Shown here: one piece after another, positions 1-10,157 of the stretch
How positions within the stretch are numbered: position 1 is the stretch's first letter
How the letters are laid out: each line of letters starts with the position of its first letter
From: Blakeslea trispora
Lineage: Eukaryota; Mucoromycota; Mucoromycetes; Mucorales; Choanephoraceae
Assembly: GCA_025331445.1 (NCBI GenBank)
Contig: JAIWNE010000135.1
Span: 19,286 to 83,285 of the forward strand
Reading direction: 5' to 3'
DNA length: 64,000 bases
Notes under the pieces: model-generated
The model's database searches: none
Told to the model about the DNA's origin: nothing
What the model saw: only the letters and a program-made list of their open reading frames with translations
Position numbers and translations under genes: made by a program

Positions 1-93
1 TCATTAATAATCATATGTCTGGATAGGTTTGCTTTTTTCTTTTTTTTTTAAAAAAAAAACACTTGTTGTGAAGAGGCACTTTTTTTAGTCACT

Positions 94-927
94 TTGAATA
101 ACGTCCTTACGAAGATGTATTCTAGTAATAGCAACCTTGTTACTTCTGTCGCAAAACGTATAACCAAGATTGCTTATGAGACTATACACCACATTGTTCA
201 TCATATCAAGAAGGATTGCTCACCCTTGCCCAGCACTGCTATTAGTGCAGCTCATAAAATCAATGAAAGAGGAATGCGACACCTCAAATGAATTGTGCTC
301 AAGAACCCTCTTATTGAGCACTGAAGGTGTAAGACATGAGCTGGAAAGAGTTTGGCATCAAAGTCAGTAGAGCCAATAATAATGTCAGAGTTTCTCGATA
401 TCAAGAAGAGAGGTACAAAAAGGAATTTTCGGTGCCTACCACAAAATGGGGGAGGGGGGTAAGGGTAGTGTAATGATTCGAGGTTGCTTTTTGGCGAGGT
501 ATTCTTAGTCCTCTTGTATTTGTAGAAGGCTCTATGAACCTAAGAGAAGCATAACTAAATTCCTTCAGAAAAACTTCAACCTTGGTACTCGCGACTGCAG
601 GTGGAGGATGATGATGAACAACTTATCTTCCAAGAAGATGGGGTTGCTTGTCATACAGGAGCTTTTTTGTATCTTTGAAAGTATAAGTATCTGGTGCATA
701 GATCAGAGTACTGGTCTGCACAAAGCGCAGGCTTAAATCCAATTAAGCACTTGTGATAGGCTTTTGAGCAATGTATAGTACATAGAGACCATATAATCAA
801 ATATATTGCAGAGATGAATGAATTGCTGATGAAAGAGTAAATCAATGCTGGAATTAATTCATTTGCTCGCTTGGCTGATAGTGCGAAGGGCAGATGATGA
901 GCTAAAGGTAGTGCAACAAGGTACTAA
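94..927 (+). pseudogene. Decayed Tc1/mariner-type DDE transposase
   Basis: Relic of a Tc1-superfamily transposase broken by stops and frameshifts. Blocks in changing frames match the family in the right order: GKGSVMIRGCF near 450 (family GGGSVMVWGCF), SPLVFVEGSMN near 510-540, FQEDGVACHTG near 630-660 (the catalytic-Asp block, usually QQDNAPCHTA), WSAQSAGLNPIKHL near 710-750 (usually WPAQSPDLNPIEHLW), and the C-terminal tail AKGSATRY followed by TAA at 901-927. The first 200 bases form an intact 65-codon stretch that may cover part of the N-terminal helix-turn-helix region. No intact inverted terminal repeats were seen either side, and the left end may lie outside the window. It is not functional. 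Confidence 0.82.
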
Positions 928-1079
928 CCTTTTATAATTTTCAATGGCAAGAAAATAGAACCCGAATTTATGCTCAAAAGAAAAAAGCAGTTAACAGTCA
1001 CTGAACATAAAATGAGGTTCAAAAAAAAAAAATATTAACGCTTTAACTTCAACAGACTTGTTTTCAGATAAAAAAAACC

Positions 1080-2776
1080 ATGAACAACGAAAAGTGGAAA
1101 TTACTTCAGGTGAGCTTATTCTACAGACGAGCCTCTAGTTGCTCGAAACAGAGGGATCAATTCTTCTGAGAAGTACAGACATATACAAAAAAAAAAGGGA
1201 TAGAAAGAGTTGCATAATGCTTTAGTTTTACTAACTCGGTGTATTAAACATAGAATGAAATTCACACAAAGTGTGTCACTTATGACTATATAGACGCGAA
1301 TGGTATGTCTTGCTCATTTAGTATTGTGCTGTTGTATCCACTATAGCTCTCTTACAAACCTCAATATAGATAGCACACTTTCTGAATTCATTGTCAATCT
1401 TGTTCAAGTTGGAAAAAGCCCTGAAGAAGTTGATCAAGAGTTGTCAAGCTGTAAGTCTCACATTAGCCCTTGGATTGTAGTATTCTTATTAACTTATTCT
1501 GCTTAGTGGTCGGATCAGACTACGGTAACCCTTACATCAGAGTTGCTTTTTTGTTGTAGAAATGACCAACTCTTTTTTTTTTTTCTTTGCAGATTCTAAT
1601 GTGACTCGTTGGATCTTTGCACGTAGACAGGAACTTGAAGCTCCTTCACCTGTTCAACCACCAGAATTACAGCCAGAACCGAAACAACAAGAGCAACCTA
1701 TGGAAACTAATGACCAACCAAAAAATAGAATATTTAGTAGAGCCTTAGGCCGTGCACTCAACAATGATAGCCGATCTGAGCCTTCCCACCGCTACCAGTC
1801 ACCTCGCCGCGAAGATCGCTCACGCAGTCGTTCTCCTGTTCGTGAATCTTCTCGTTACGAAAGAGACAATCATAGGTATACAAGCGAGCGTCGTCATGAA
1901 TCACGCCATCGCTCCAGTGATGTCTTTTCTCGAGTGGGCTCACAAGAAAGCAGTCGAAATGAACGACCCAGTGTATTTGACCGTCTGGGAGGGTCGAAGC
2001 CTGTTGTGATCCCTACCCGATCTACAGAAGAACCAAAGAAGAAAGAGCGTTGCAAGTATTGGCCAGCCTGTAAAAACGGTAAAGAGTGCCCATTCTTTCA
2101 TCCCACTAAAATGTGTCCGTAAGTAGTTGCAAAGCATCTTTCATGCCCACAAAGAAAAAAGAAATAACATATTATTTAGTGAGTTTCCAAATTGCCCTAA
2201 AAAGGCCAGCGAATGTACTTTTATTCATCCAGAAACATCACAGCCTGTTATACAACCACCTGTCATGAACAAGCTGCCCATTCCTTGTAAATTTTTCCCT
2301 TACTGTAGCAACCCTGTTTGTCCATATATGCACCCAGTTGTCGCGCCTCAACAACAAGCATTTTTCATGCAGGCACAGTCTTCATTCGCACAACAGCGCG
2401 TGCAAGTACCTTGCAAGAATGGTGACGCATGTACTCGACCAGACTGTCATTTTCTTCACCCTAAAGACCCCAATCCGTTAGCTGAAGTGATTGTAAGTAT
2501 ATCTGTCAACAGACTTCCTTTTCAGATTGTCTAACAGATCTATAGTGTAAATTCGATGGTGCATGTACAAGACCTAACTGCTTCTACAAGCATACAAAAG
2601 AAAACAACACACAAAACAAGGTGCTCATCAATAGACAAGTAGACACAAGTAGTCGTCAATTCTCAGTGCCTGAAGACCAAGTCAATGAACGTATTATTGT
2701 TGGACAAAGTGCCGACTTACTCCCACAACAACAAGCTATGGAGGTGGATCGTGATGTTGTTATGGATGCTTCATAA
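1080..2776 (+). CDS. nab2: Nab2/ZC3H14-type CCCH zinc-finger poly(A)-RNA-binding protein
   Basis: Nuclear poly(A)-RNA-binding protein of the Nab2/ZC3H14 family, which controls poly(A) tail length and mRNA export. Proposed exons: 1080-1109, 1254-1302, 1370-1450, 1593-2118, 2180-2492, 2546-2776. Phases join cleanly to give about 409 aa. The first three exons rebuild the Nab2 N-terminal PWI-like fold (MNNEKWKLLQ..., then DSTLSEFIVNLV and VDQELSS, then TRWIFARRQ). A middle region rich in Arg-Ser and Arg-His follows. Five tandem C-x5-C-x4-6-C-x3-H fingers fill the C-terminal half: CKYWPAC..., CPEFPNC..., CKFFPYC..., CKNGDAC... and CKFDGAC.... The short first exons are the least certain part, but the family match across each junction supports them. 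It lies just downstream of the transposase relic. Confidence 0.88.
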
Positions 2777-3504
2777 GAAGCACATACTACCATTGGTTTT
2801 TTAATAATAAAAGTGAGGGCGAAAAGAAAAAGGGCTTAAAGATTACCATAGAACATACTTTATTCTGCGACCATGCTTCTCTAAGTCTGTTTATTTAAAG
2901 TCGTGGAAGGTGCCAGTTTGAAAGACAGAAACCCCAAGCATATGATGCATGAGATGTTTTTTAGCATTCAATGACAGAGACAGAAAGATAAAAAGAGAAA
3001 GCCTGTCTTTTTAGACAGTGATAAGCATATTTCTATAAACATTAAATAGCTGCTCAGACATCAAAGCATATGTGTCATTGGATTGAGAGACCGAAATACT
3101 TGCTATTTGATCAAATAAACATAGTTTTCAAAGGCGAATCAGGATCAGTGTCAGGTTAGATAAAAGGCTTGGTAGCTAGAGTCTCACTAAAAAAGAGAAA
3201 TAATGATTGTAAATCAAGCATGGTCTATAGGATTGATGAAACATTTGTAGACAGAGACAACCTATGGTTTTGGAATAAAACTGTTGTTAGTCATCTTGAG
3301 TACTTTGTCTTGTGTTGCTTATAGCCGCTTTATCCATCTTAAAAAAGTGTTTGATGAAGCTTTTTGTTTATTCGTTTTGCTTTTTTTTTAAAAACATATA
3401 TTTTCTTCTTTTATAAACAGATAATTTCCGGAAGTAATGTACAACAAAGAGATTCTATTGAAGTTGGGATAAACGGTATAGAAGTCATGATATTAAGAGT
3501 GCTT
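2777..3504. other. Convergent intergenic region
   Basis: The 3' flanks of the Nab2-type gene and of the minus-strand copper-fist gene. An AATAAAA poly(A)-type signal lies just after the Nab2 stop, near 2804. On the minus strand, 3400-3495 holds a short open stretch in another frame (containing SIESLCC) that could be a further copper-fist exon, but no intron of normal length joins it. Nothing else was recognised. Confidence 0.5.
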
Positions 3505-3846
3505 CTATAGACATGACAGAAAATTTTTGGACTTTGATTTGTTTGCTTTTGAACAGAGACATTTTTGATGAATTTGTTTCACTTTGCGTAATTCCCTGCA
3601 GCCTTCACATTGACTGATAGGTCTTCCTTTTCTTTTGACAATCATCAAGTGCCTCTCTGTATGCTGACACCGCGAGGATCGATGTCCCTATTTGATCTGT
3701 GTTAATCATGTTATCAGCTCCAGCTATATGAATTGCCTTTTTCACCTTGATACACTCTGTCAATTTAGGCATGTTAAATACCATTTTATTGCTAAGGAAA
3801 ACTACTTACTTTGACAAGCATATTTGATGTTGTTGATTATAATCAT
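3505..3846 (-). CDS. Copper-fist DNA-binding protein (Ace1/Mac1/Cuf1-type)
   Basis: Fungal copper-fist regulator; in this family the N-terminal Zn/Cu module binds DNA and controls copper or iron genes. Exons on the minus strand: 3846-3810, 3756-3746 (only 11 nt) and 3687-3505, giving 76 aa. The joined protein starts MIIINNIKYACQKCIKGHR, then carries RCQHTERHL, KRKGRPISQC, CRELRKVKQ and HQKCLC. That is the complete module in family order: C-x2-C-x8-C-x-H zinc ligands plus the (R/K)GRP minor-groove motif. Both introns have good borders (GTAAGT...CAG, 53 nt; GTGAAA...TAG, 58 nt). The protein stops soon after the domain (TAG at 3505-3507), whereas known members carry a long Cys-rich activation tail, so a further 3' exon may be missing. 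It is either a mini copper-fist protein or an incomplete model. Confidence 0.85.
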
Positions 3847-4864
3847 GTTAAGATAAGAAGGAAAAGAAAAGAGGGGAATTAAAAAAAAATGTCTCAAATG
3901 TCTATCCTAAAATATACAAAAGAGCAAATGAAAAAGAAAACGAGGCAGTTTTGCGATTTGAGCCATCTTTTCCATAAAAGGCAAATGATTGAAGCAAGCT
4001 CATGACAGAGAGCGATTATGCTATCTTTAACTTCGCATACATGTAAACATCTGAGAAAACACAAGAGAGACATCGTATAGATTTGACAATCCTTTGATTC
4101 ACATAAACCAGCTGTAGCTGCTTTCGAGCCATAAAACTGAAAAAAAAGAGAAAAAATGGAGCCATTAAATAAAGTGCTTTCGCGCTCATAATCTATCGAG
4201 CTATGCTTGACTTTTTTATGTTTTCACAAAGTTGAGTTGTCCCGGAAGCAATAGTCAAATGACTGATAGTGAGAGTTTTGACCGATATTTTTTCTTAAAA
4301 GACAAGGAAACCATAGATTAGAAGCAGTGTTTTACGTGATTATCAACACATATACAGTAATGCGAAGAATTGTATGTATGTGAGTCAATTATAGCCTAGG
4401 ACTACATCAGTTACAATGTTTAGCCTTAGTCAAGCCTTAGACTTCCTGAGTGATATTGAGGTTATTTTAGCAAAGCAGCAGTCATAATCACTTTTTTTTT
4501 TTGTTTCATGCATACAAAGGATATTGATTTTAGCTCACAAAGAAGTACTCAAATCAGAGTCAATACATTCAACATGCTAATGTCCACTGTCCTTTCTTCA
4601 CGTTCCATCCAAGCCGAAAGAGAACAATGAAATGTCTATGCATATAAATGGTTTGAACACAACCATAGCAGCTTAATTGCCAAGTGTAACTTTTTTCTTG
4701 AAGAGGTACATATACATGCAGGTTTGTGATCAATCAATAGGTGATTCTACTCGGGATGTACGGAATGAGAGTTTATTTGCTGAGATAACACCTGTGATTT
4801 AAAGGACGGTGAGCAAACAAAATGAATATTCTCAGATTTATGAAACAAGTCAATAATAAAACTT
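3847..4864. other. Upstream region of the copper-fist gene; no gene seen
   Basis: AT-rich sequence between the copper-fist start and the relic at 4865. No coding pattern, tRNA or repeat structure was recognised on either strand. Confidence 0.5.
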
Positions 4865-5322
4865 TTATGCAGATCCTTGAACCATATTACAGTCATATAG
4901 AGCACCGAGGTATTTACAAAAGGCACGCATTGTTCTTTGAGTTACGTATCGGTGTTCAGTTGCATTAAAAGGAGGGCATTTTGCCAGAGATGCAAAGAAG
5001 CCGAGCTTATCAGAGTAACTTGATTGTGTATATCGCAGCAAATCCCGTCCCTCCTTCTTCATATCCGGGAACCAAGTCAGACCACGATCAGCATCAACAA
5101 GTGGTAACATTGCTGTTTCCCAATTGAGTAGCAAGGAACTGTGTTACTTTAGCAAGAGTGAGACGAGCTAATTTTCTTGAAGCCAATAAAAAAAATCGCT
5201 CGTGAGATCGCCAAGATATATTTTGGGTTCAAAGCCAGTGTTCATATGGCTGCCATTGAGGCGAAGACTCAACTTGTCGTTTATTCCATATACAATCTTG
5301 ACAAAATGAAGCACTCATGCTG
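4865..5322 (-). pseudogene. Frameshifted unknown ORF, probably a repeat-element relic
   Basis: Three minus-strand frames each show a protein-like stretch that hands over to the next. About 5322-5155 reads VYGINDKLSLRLNG and KIYLGDLTSDFFIG. An overlapping frame at about 5225-5105 reads ISRAIFLLASRKLARLTLAK and TQFLATQLG. The last frame, 5143-4865, has no ATG at its start and reads LLNWETAMLPLVDAD, SYSDKLGFFASLAKCPPF and TMRAFCKYLGALYDCN, ending in TAA. The handovers fit frameshifts in a decayed coding sequence, though unrecognised introns are possible. I do not recognise the family. Its position near other relics suggests a mobile or multicopy element. Confidence 0.45.
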
Positions 5323-6255
5323 GCTTGTGCTTTAAATCTTCCTCAAATAAAAGAGTCGACTACTGATGGTTGATACTTTTTGCTTTATGTTTAGTTGTAT
5401 CCAAAGCCTAGTCATACAAAGAAATTCATTGTGCGGCTATTTTTATTCGAACCCTTCTTTAACATACATTCCATGTTCCTTTTATGAACCTCAAAAGTCC
5501 AAGAATAGTGCAACTCATATGTTTTATGAAGGTCTAAGAGAAGAAGGTTTGCGTGTATGTGTATGCGTGAGATATTGTTGGATTCACTATATGACACTTT
5601 TCATATCATCTAAAGAATTTCACTGCACAAACATATTACAAAGGAGGAAAGAGATATATATACCCAGATGATGATCTTTGATAGCTTTCTATTTGCGGTT
5701 GAGTTGTTATTAATGTTATTTCCATTCTAAACAAGTGTTAGTATTGTCTCCTATTCAATTCTCCCTCTATTGTACAAGAGGTGCGCAATTGAGTGAAGGA
5801 GCATTTGTCATTAGGAGTCATTAAAGAAAAAAAAGCTTCAAATTGGATGTTCTGTGTTTATGTCTATAACGTTTGAATAACTCGCCCAAACATGTTCAAA
5901 TGATTGATTTTTAATGACTTTGGGTGATTGTATCTCTTGCATTGTGTGACCATGGCAGAAGGATCTAAAGTCAAAAAGCCATTTGAGCGTTTTGCAGCAT
6001 ATCCATACAAAGAGATGGCTGGCAATAAACGTCATTTGTTTGAGTCAATTTCGCTTTCAGTGATATTACTTTTTCCCTTTTTTTTGAACTCAAAAAGACT
6101 CGCATATGAGTTGTTTTCTAGAGGATGAAATAGAGCATAATTGCAATTGACTCTCCCTTGGAAAAAAAGAGGAAACCCGAGACTGTTATCTATGAAAATC
6201 AAGGCTAATTGTTCTTTTGCGCTTTTATTTTTTATTTATTTATTTTCTTTATTTT
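5323..6255. other. Region without an assignable gene
   Basis: Contains open stretches of 60-100 codons on both strands (for example plus 5366-5671 and 5952-6128). They lack family motifs, splice-linked partners or a clear start context. A short ATG-led stretch at 5952 (MAEGSKVKKPFERFAAYPYK) is the most protein-like but has no continuation. The 3' end is the promoter and 5' leader of the Mediator gene. Confidence 0.4.
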
Positions 6256-6531
6256 ATGGAGTCACCACAGAACCCTTTATTCAATAAGTCAGACTTTTCT
6301 TTTGTTCAGGAGTTCAACCAGATTGTCGATCTCTTATTGAATGGCAACAATCCTGATGCTGTCGGCAAAGCAGTGACTCAGTTGGAAGAAAAGTTTGAAC
6401 ACGCCAAAGAAGTATTAAAGTCTCTTCCAGGACTACAGTATACACAAGAGCAACAAGAAAACATACTGACAGAAGCTACTCGTGTACTAGAAAAGAAACG
6501 ATCTCAACTTCAATCCTACAAGCAACTTTAA
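6256..6531 (+). CDS. med9: Mediator complex subunit 9
   Basis: Small subunit of the Mediator middle module, which links activators to RNA polymerase II. Single exon, 91 aa. The C-terminal half carries the Med9 signature: paired helices with the LPG hinge, seen as AVTQLEEKFEHAKEVLKSLPG, followed by EQQENILTEATRVLEKKRSQ and LQSYKQL. The family form is a K/L-rich helix, then LPGI, then a second coiled-coil helix ending near a Tyr-Arg/Lys. The ATG at 6256 is the first one in frame after a T-rich leader, and the in-frame codons upstream of it are low-complexity. Length agrees with short fungal Med9 proteins. Recognition rests on one domain, so a different two-helix coiled-coil protein remains possible. 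Confidence 0.78.
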   Translation: MESPQNPLFNKSDFSFVQEFNQIVDLLLNGNNPDAVGKAVTQLEEKFEHAKEVLKSLPGLQYTQEQQENILTEATRVLEKKRSQLQSYKQL

Positions 6532-6984
6532 CAGCTCTTATACCACTTTATGCACTTTCTAATAATAATTCACTATAAAGGTGTCTCTTACTCTCTTTCT
6601 TTTGTCCGGCAATTATCCGGAAAATGGACAATGATTTATTTGTCCGAGGAGGAAGGAAGGAAGGAAAGTCTGAAAAGAAAAAAAAAAGGAAATGCTTTTT
6701 TTTTCTAAATAGTTTTGATTGATGTTTTACTCTTTCTTTGTCTTAAGTCTTGAACCAGCTTGTTTATATTTTCATTGTTCCTTTCACTGTACTTAAATCT
6801 TTTTCCAATTATTGCTTTTATGCGCGCCTGAAAAAAAAAGTCTTGTTTTCTTTCTCTTTTCTTTCTTCTTTAAAAAAACACACACACATACACATAGGAA
6901 AAGCATACCAAAACCTTGAGAAATAATAACAAGAAGCCTATAGGTTCACTTTATGAATTTCATTCAATTGCTCAATAAGAAGAC
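6532..6984. other. Intergenic promoter region
   Basis: Pyrimidine-rich leader with GGAA repeats (6650-6665) and CA repeats (6881-6893) ahead of the PHD-SET gene. No gene seen. Confidence 0.5.
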
Positions 6985-8415
6985 ATGTCCAAGCCAAAGC
7001 CCAAACTGCTCAACCACTCTCAAAGACCCAAAAGCATTCAAGACACGACAGATAGAATAACAAGCAGTGACCAAGACTCAGAAGATGATATCATTCAATG
7101 CATTTGCAGTGATTCAAGCGATGATGGATTCACAATTCAATGTGAACAGTGTGAAAAATGGCAGCATGCAGAATGTGTCAAGATTAAAAAGAACAGAATA
7201 CCAGACCATTATATATGTTCTCATTGCATGAAAAAGTCAAGTGACCGCAACCATCAACACCATCGTCGCAAGTCGTCTATTGAAACAGGTAAGAAAAAGC
7301 AAGTCGGCTTAGAGAACTCTAAAGCTCACTCTTGGACAGCTTCTCGTAAAAGAAAAAAGCACACTCCACTCTCTCTTGCCTATTCTTCGTCGTCGGAAGA
7401 CAGTGAACCTGATACTCCATCAAGAAAAAAACAGACTCGTTTAAATAAATGCATAGTGAAGGAAGAGGTAGTGTTAGACTTGTTTAAAGAAATTCAACGA
7501 CAATGGATGGAGCTTTACAGGTCTTCTACAAAGCCTACAATGTCACCTACCTCGCAACGTGGTTTGGAGTCGATTGTCGTAATGGAATCAGATTTACTGT
7601 TACCTGTCATTCCTCGAGCCACTGTCAAACCACTTCGAAAAAATTTACTGCGGCCATCTCACAACATGACAAAGGGACTCTTTGCTGATACCCATATTCC
7701 AGAGCATCGGTATCTTATGGAGATCACGGGCGAGCTCATTCGAAAGTCAGTTTATAGAACGAATCCAGTGAACCAATACAGCTTGTTGGGTACACCTCTA
7801 CCTCATGTTTTCTTTTACCATGCTTTTGATATCTGCATCGACGCTCGTTCCATGGGAAATGATTCACGTTACGTTCGTCGTTCATGTAGCCCAAACGCAG
7901 AGGTCAAGAGTATCATTTTACCACACAACAGTCATGACCAGACTATTCACCTGGGTATCTACACACAAGAAGAAGTTGAGCGTGGTGAAGAAATCACGAT
8001 TGGTTGGAACTGGGGGCGCAAAGCAATGATGTATCAAAAGAATCAAGACTTTTTTCGCAACAATAATTACCAAGTCGATATCATGCCTGAAGAAAGAGAG
8101 ACGTTAAGAGAGGTGATAGAATTGATTACAGCGAAATTTGGTGATTGTGCTTGCACGGACAAAAGCGAGTGTCTGATAGCTTATCTCAAGGACGAATTGC
8201 AAATCAACATGGCAAAGAACACAAAGAAGCGTAAACGTCCTGTTGTCTACCAGAAGAAGACAGCCATATTTTCATCTGATGAGGAAAAAGATCATAAGGA
8301 GCAAAATAACATGATAAAAGAAGCCATTCCAATGCATCATCAACCACCCAAGAAGCGATGGCTTCAACAGCATCTTTATTTTCAAGCACATCTGCGACCT
8401 GGAAAAAGAAACTAG
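6985..8415 (+). CDS. set3: PHD finger and SET domain protein, Set3/MLL5 type
   Basis: Chromatin protein of the Set3/MLL5 class; in yeast Set3 scaffolds a histone-deacetylase complex through its PHD finger, which reads H3K4 methylation. Single exon of 476 aa. The PHD finger spans residues about 39-81 (CICSDSSDDGFTIQCEQC, WQHAEC, YICSHC). A basic Ser-rich linker follows, then a SET domain at about 225-345 (GLFADTHIPEHRYLMEITGE, FFYHAFDICIDARSMGNDSR, GEEITIGWNWG). The usual catalytic NHxCxPN is RRSCSPN here, as is typical of Set3/MLL5 proteins, which are thought to be catalytically weak or inactive. A short Cys cluster (GDCACTDKSEC) follows the SET domain. The C-terminus is rich in Lys and Arg. 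Confidence 0.88.
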   Translation: MSKPKPKLLNHSQRPKSIQDTTDRITSSDQDSEDDIIQCICSDSSDDGFTIQCEQCEKWQHAECVKIKKNRIPDHYICSHCMKKSSDRNHQHHRRKSSIETGKKKQVGLENSKAHSWTASRKRKKHTPLSLAYSSSSEDSEPDTPSRKKQTRLNKCIVKEEVVLDLFKEIQRQWMELYRSSTKPTMSPTSQRGLESIVVMESDLLLPVIPRATVKPLRKNLLRPSHNMTKGLFADTHIPEHRYLMEITGELIRKSVYRTNPVNQYSLLGTPLPHVFFYHAFDICIDARSMGNDSRYVRRSCSPNAEVKSIILPHNSHDQTIHLGIYTQEEVERGEEITIGWNWGRKAMMYQKNQDFFRNNNYQVDIMPEERETLREVIELITAKFGDCACTDKSECLIAYLKDELQINMAKNTKKRKRPVVYQKKTAIFSSDEEKDHKEQNNMIKEAIPMHHQPPKKRWLQQHLYFQAHLRPGKRN

Positions 8416-8767
8416 AGGAAATATCTTTATCCTCCCACTTCAACTTTCCTTTCAATAGCCAGTCTATGTGTATGAGCATTCAAGACATATTTCCCCATCT
8501 ATAATCACATTATAAGCTCTGTTTTTTTTAAAAAAAAAACAACACAAACTATAAACTGCATTACATATTGATCTTTTTTTTTTTTAATATATACTCTTGC
8601 CTTTCTATCCTTTTTTTTTGTTACCCAAAGAAAATGGGGAAAGAAGCAAGTCCGATTGTTCATTAAAGAAGCTCCAAATTCATTTAAAAACAAAAGAAAA
8701 CAAACGCGTGTAGGATGATAGTAAAATGCAATGTACAATAAATATATAACTATATAACAATTCTAAT
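8416..8767. other. Convergent 3' flank
   Basis: AT-rich gap between the stops of the PHD-SET gene and the minus-strand argJ, with several T8-T12 tracts. No gene seen. Confidence 0.5.
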
Positions 8768-10157
8768 CTAAGAACGGTAATCAGCATTGATGCTAACATA
8801 TTCGTGACTTAAATCGCAAGTCCAGAATTTGGTTTCGCTGTTGCCCAATCCAAGGTCAACTTGGATTTGTAAATCTTCCATCTTGAGAATTTCTGAAGCT
8901 CTTTCTTCATCTACCTTTTCAGGTTCACCCTTGACCATCAATTTCAAGTTTTCAGTACCATCTGCAGGTACAAATGTGACACTAACTTGCGTTGGATCCA
9001 CATCAATACCACTATGACCGAGACTAGCACAGATTCTACCCCAGTTAGCATCTTGACCATATAAAGCAGACTTGACCAACATGGAAGTGGAGATATGAGA
9101 AGCGGCTTGCTTGGCACCTTCAAATGATTCGGCACCCTACAAAGATTACATTGGAGAGATGAATAAACGCAAGTTACATGGATATATGTGTCAGCAAAAA
9201 AAGACTTACAGTAACATGAATTGTAACAAACTTGGTAGCACCTTCACCATCACGAACAACTAATTGAGCCAATTCAGCAGCGAAAGCGGTCAAATGGTCT
9301 CTGAAAGCTTCATAATCGGCTCCTTTTGATTCAATGCGAACTTGACTAGCACCATTAGCCAAGACAGAGATGGTATCGTTTGTACTCATATCACCATCTA
9401 CACTAATGGAATTGAAACTTCTGTCAACAGCATATTTCAAGGCCTCTTGGAGAAGTTCAGGCTTGATGTAGGCATCAGTTACCATGAAACCCAACAAAGT
9501 AGCCATGTTGGGGTGAATCATACCAGCTCCCTTGGAGATACCGGCCATACGGAATGTTTGTCCTTGTAAGCTGTATTCCTTGGATCTCAACTTGGGAAAT
9601 GTATCAGTTGTCATGAAAGCTTCAGCAGCGTTCATCCAACCCTCTTGATGATCAGCAGACAATTTGGTGAAGGCATCACGAATACCAGACTCAATCTTGT
9701 CCATAGGTAAGTTTTGACCGATAACACCAGTTGACATGGTCAAGGCACTGTTGGGTTGCTTTACTAGCTCGTCTATAATAGAACGCATCTTCTTGGCATC
9801 CAAAATACCTTGAGCACCAGTGACAGCATTAGCACAGCCTGAATTAGTGACGACAGCATAAAGTTTGTCGTTATTGTTTTCCAAAGTCTCTTTGCTGACA
9901 AGTACGGGAGCTGCTTGAAATTTGTTGGTTGTAAAGACAGCAGCACCTGAACATGGGAGTTCTGATACAACAAGGGCAACATCTTTGTTTTTGTTCTTCT
10001 TAATAAGAGCTGGTACACCACTTGCACGGAAACCAGAGGGATAGAGACCGGAGCTGGAGATCAAAGATTGCTTGCGAGCACTCAGGTGTTCGTAACTTGT
10101 TGAATACAGGCGGCGTTGAATTTGTGAGTTGACACGAGAGGCGCTGAGACGAAACAT
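8768..10157 (-). CDS. argJ: Mitochondrial bifunctional ornithine acetyltransferase/N-acetylglutamate synthase
   Basis: ArgJ/Ecm42-type enzyme. It moves the acetyl group from N-acetylornithine to glutamate, closing the acetyl cycle of arginine synthesis in the mitochondrial matrix; some members also make N-acetylglutamate from acetyl-CoA. Two exons, 10157-9210 and 9136-8768, give 438 aa. The first 27 residues are Arg/Ser-rich without acidic residues up to YSTSYE, a good mitochondrial presequence. The self-cleavage site is [16 protein letters not shown], with cleavage before the Thr. Exon 2 restores the conserved [12 protein letters not shown] and [12 protein letters not shown] blocks. The protein ends NADYRS; family members typically end with an acidic then Tyr-Arg-(S/T) motif. 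A Gcn4-type site lies 143 bp upstream of the start. Confidence 0.95.

Noticed and set aside
3400..3495. Possible extra 3' exon of the copper-fist gene (STLNIMTSIP, SIESLCC)
   Set aside because: The only frame-keeping intron would be 28 nt, too short for the spliceosome; left as an open question.
5445..5454. ATTCGAACCC, like a tRNA B box on the minus strand
   Set aside because: No A box at the right distance and no cloverleaf could be drawn; a similar match near 43330 fails for the same reason.
5366..5671. 101-codon open frame in the region before med9
   Set aside because: Hydrophobic and Cys-rich composition typical of random AT-rich frames; no recognisable domain.
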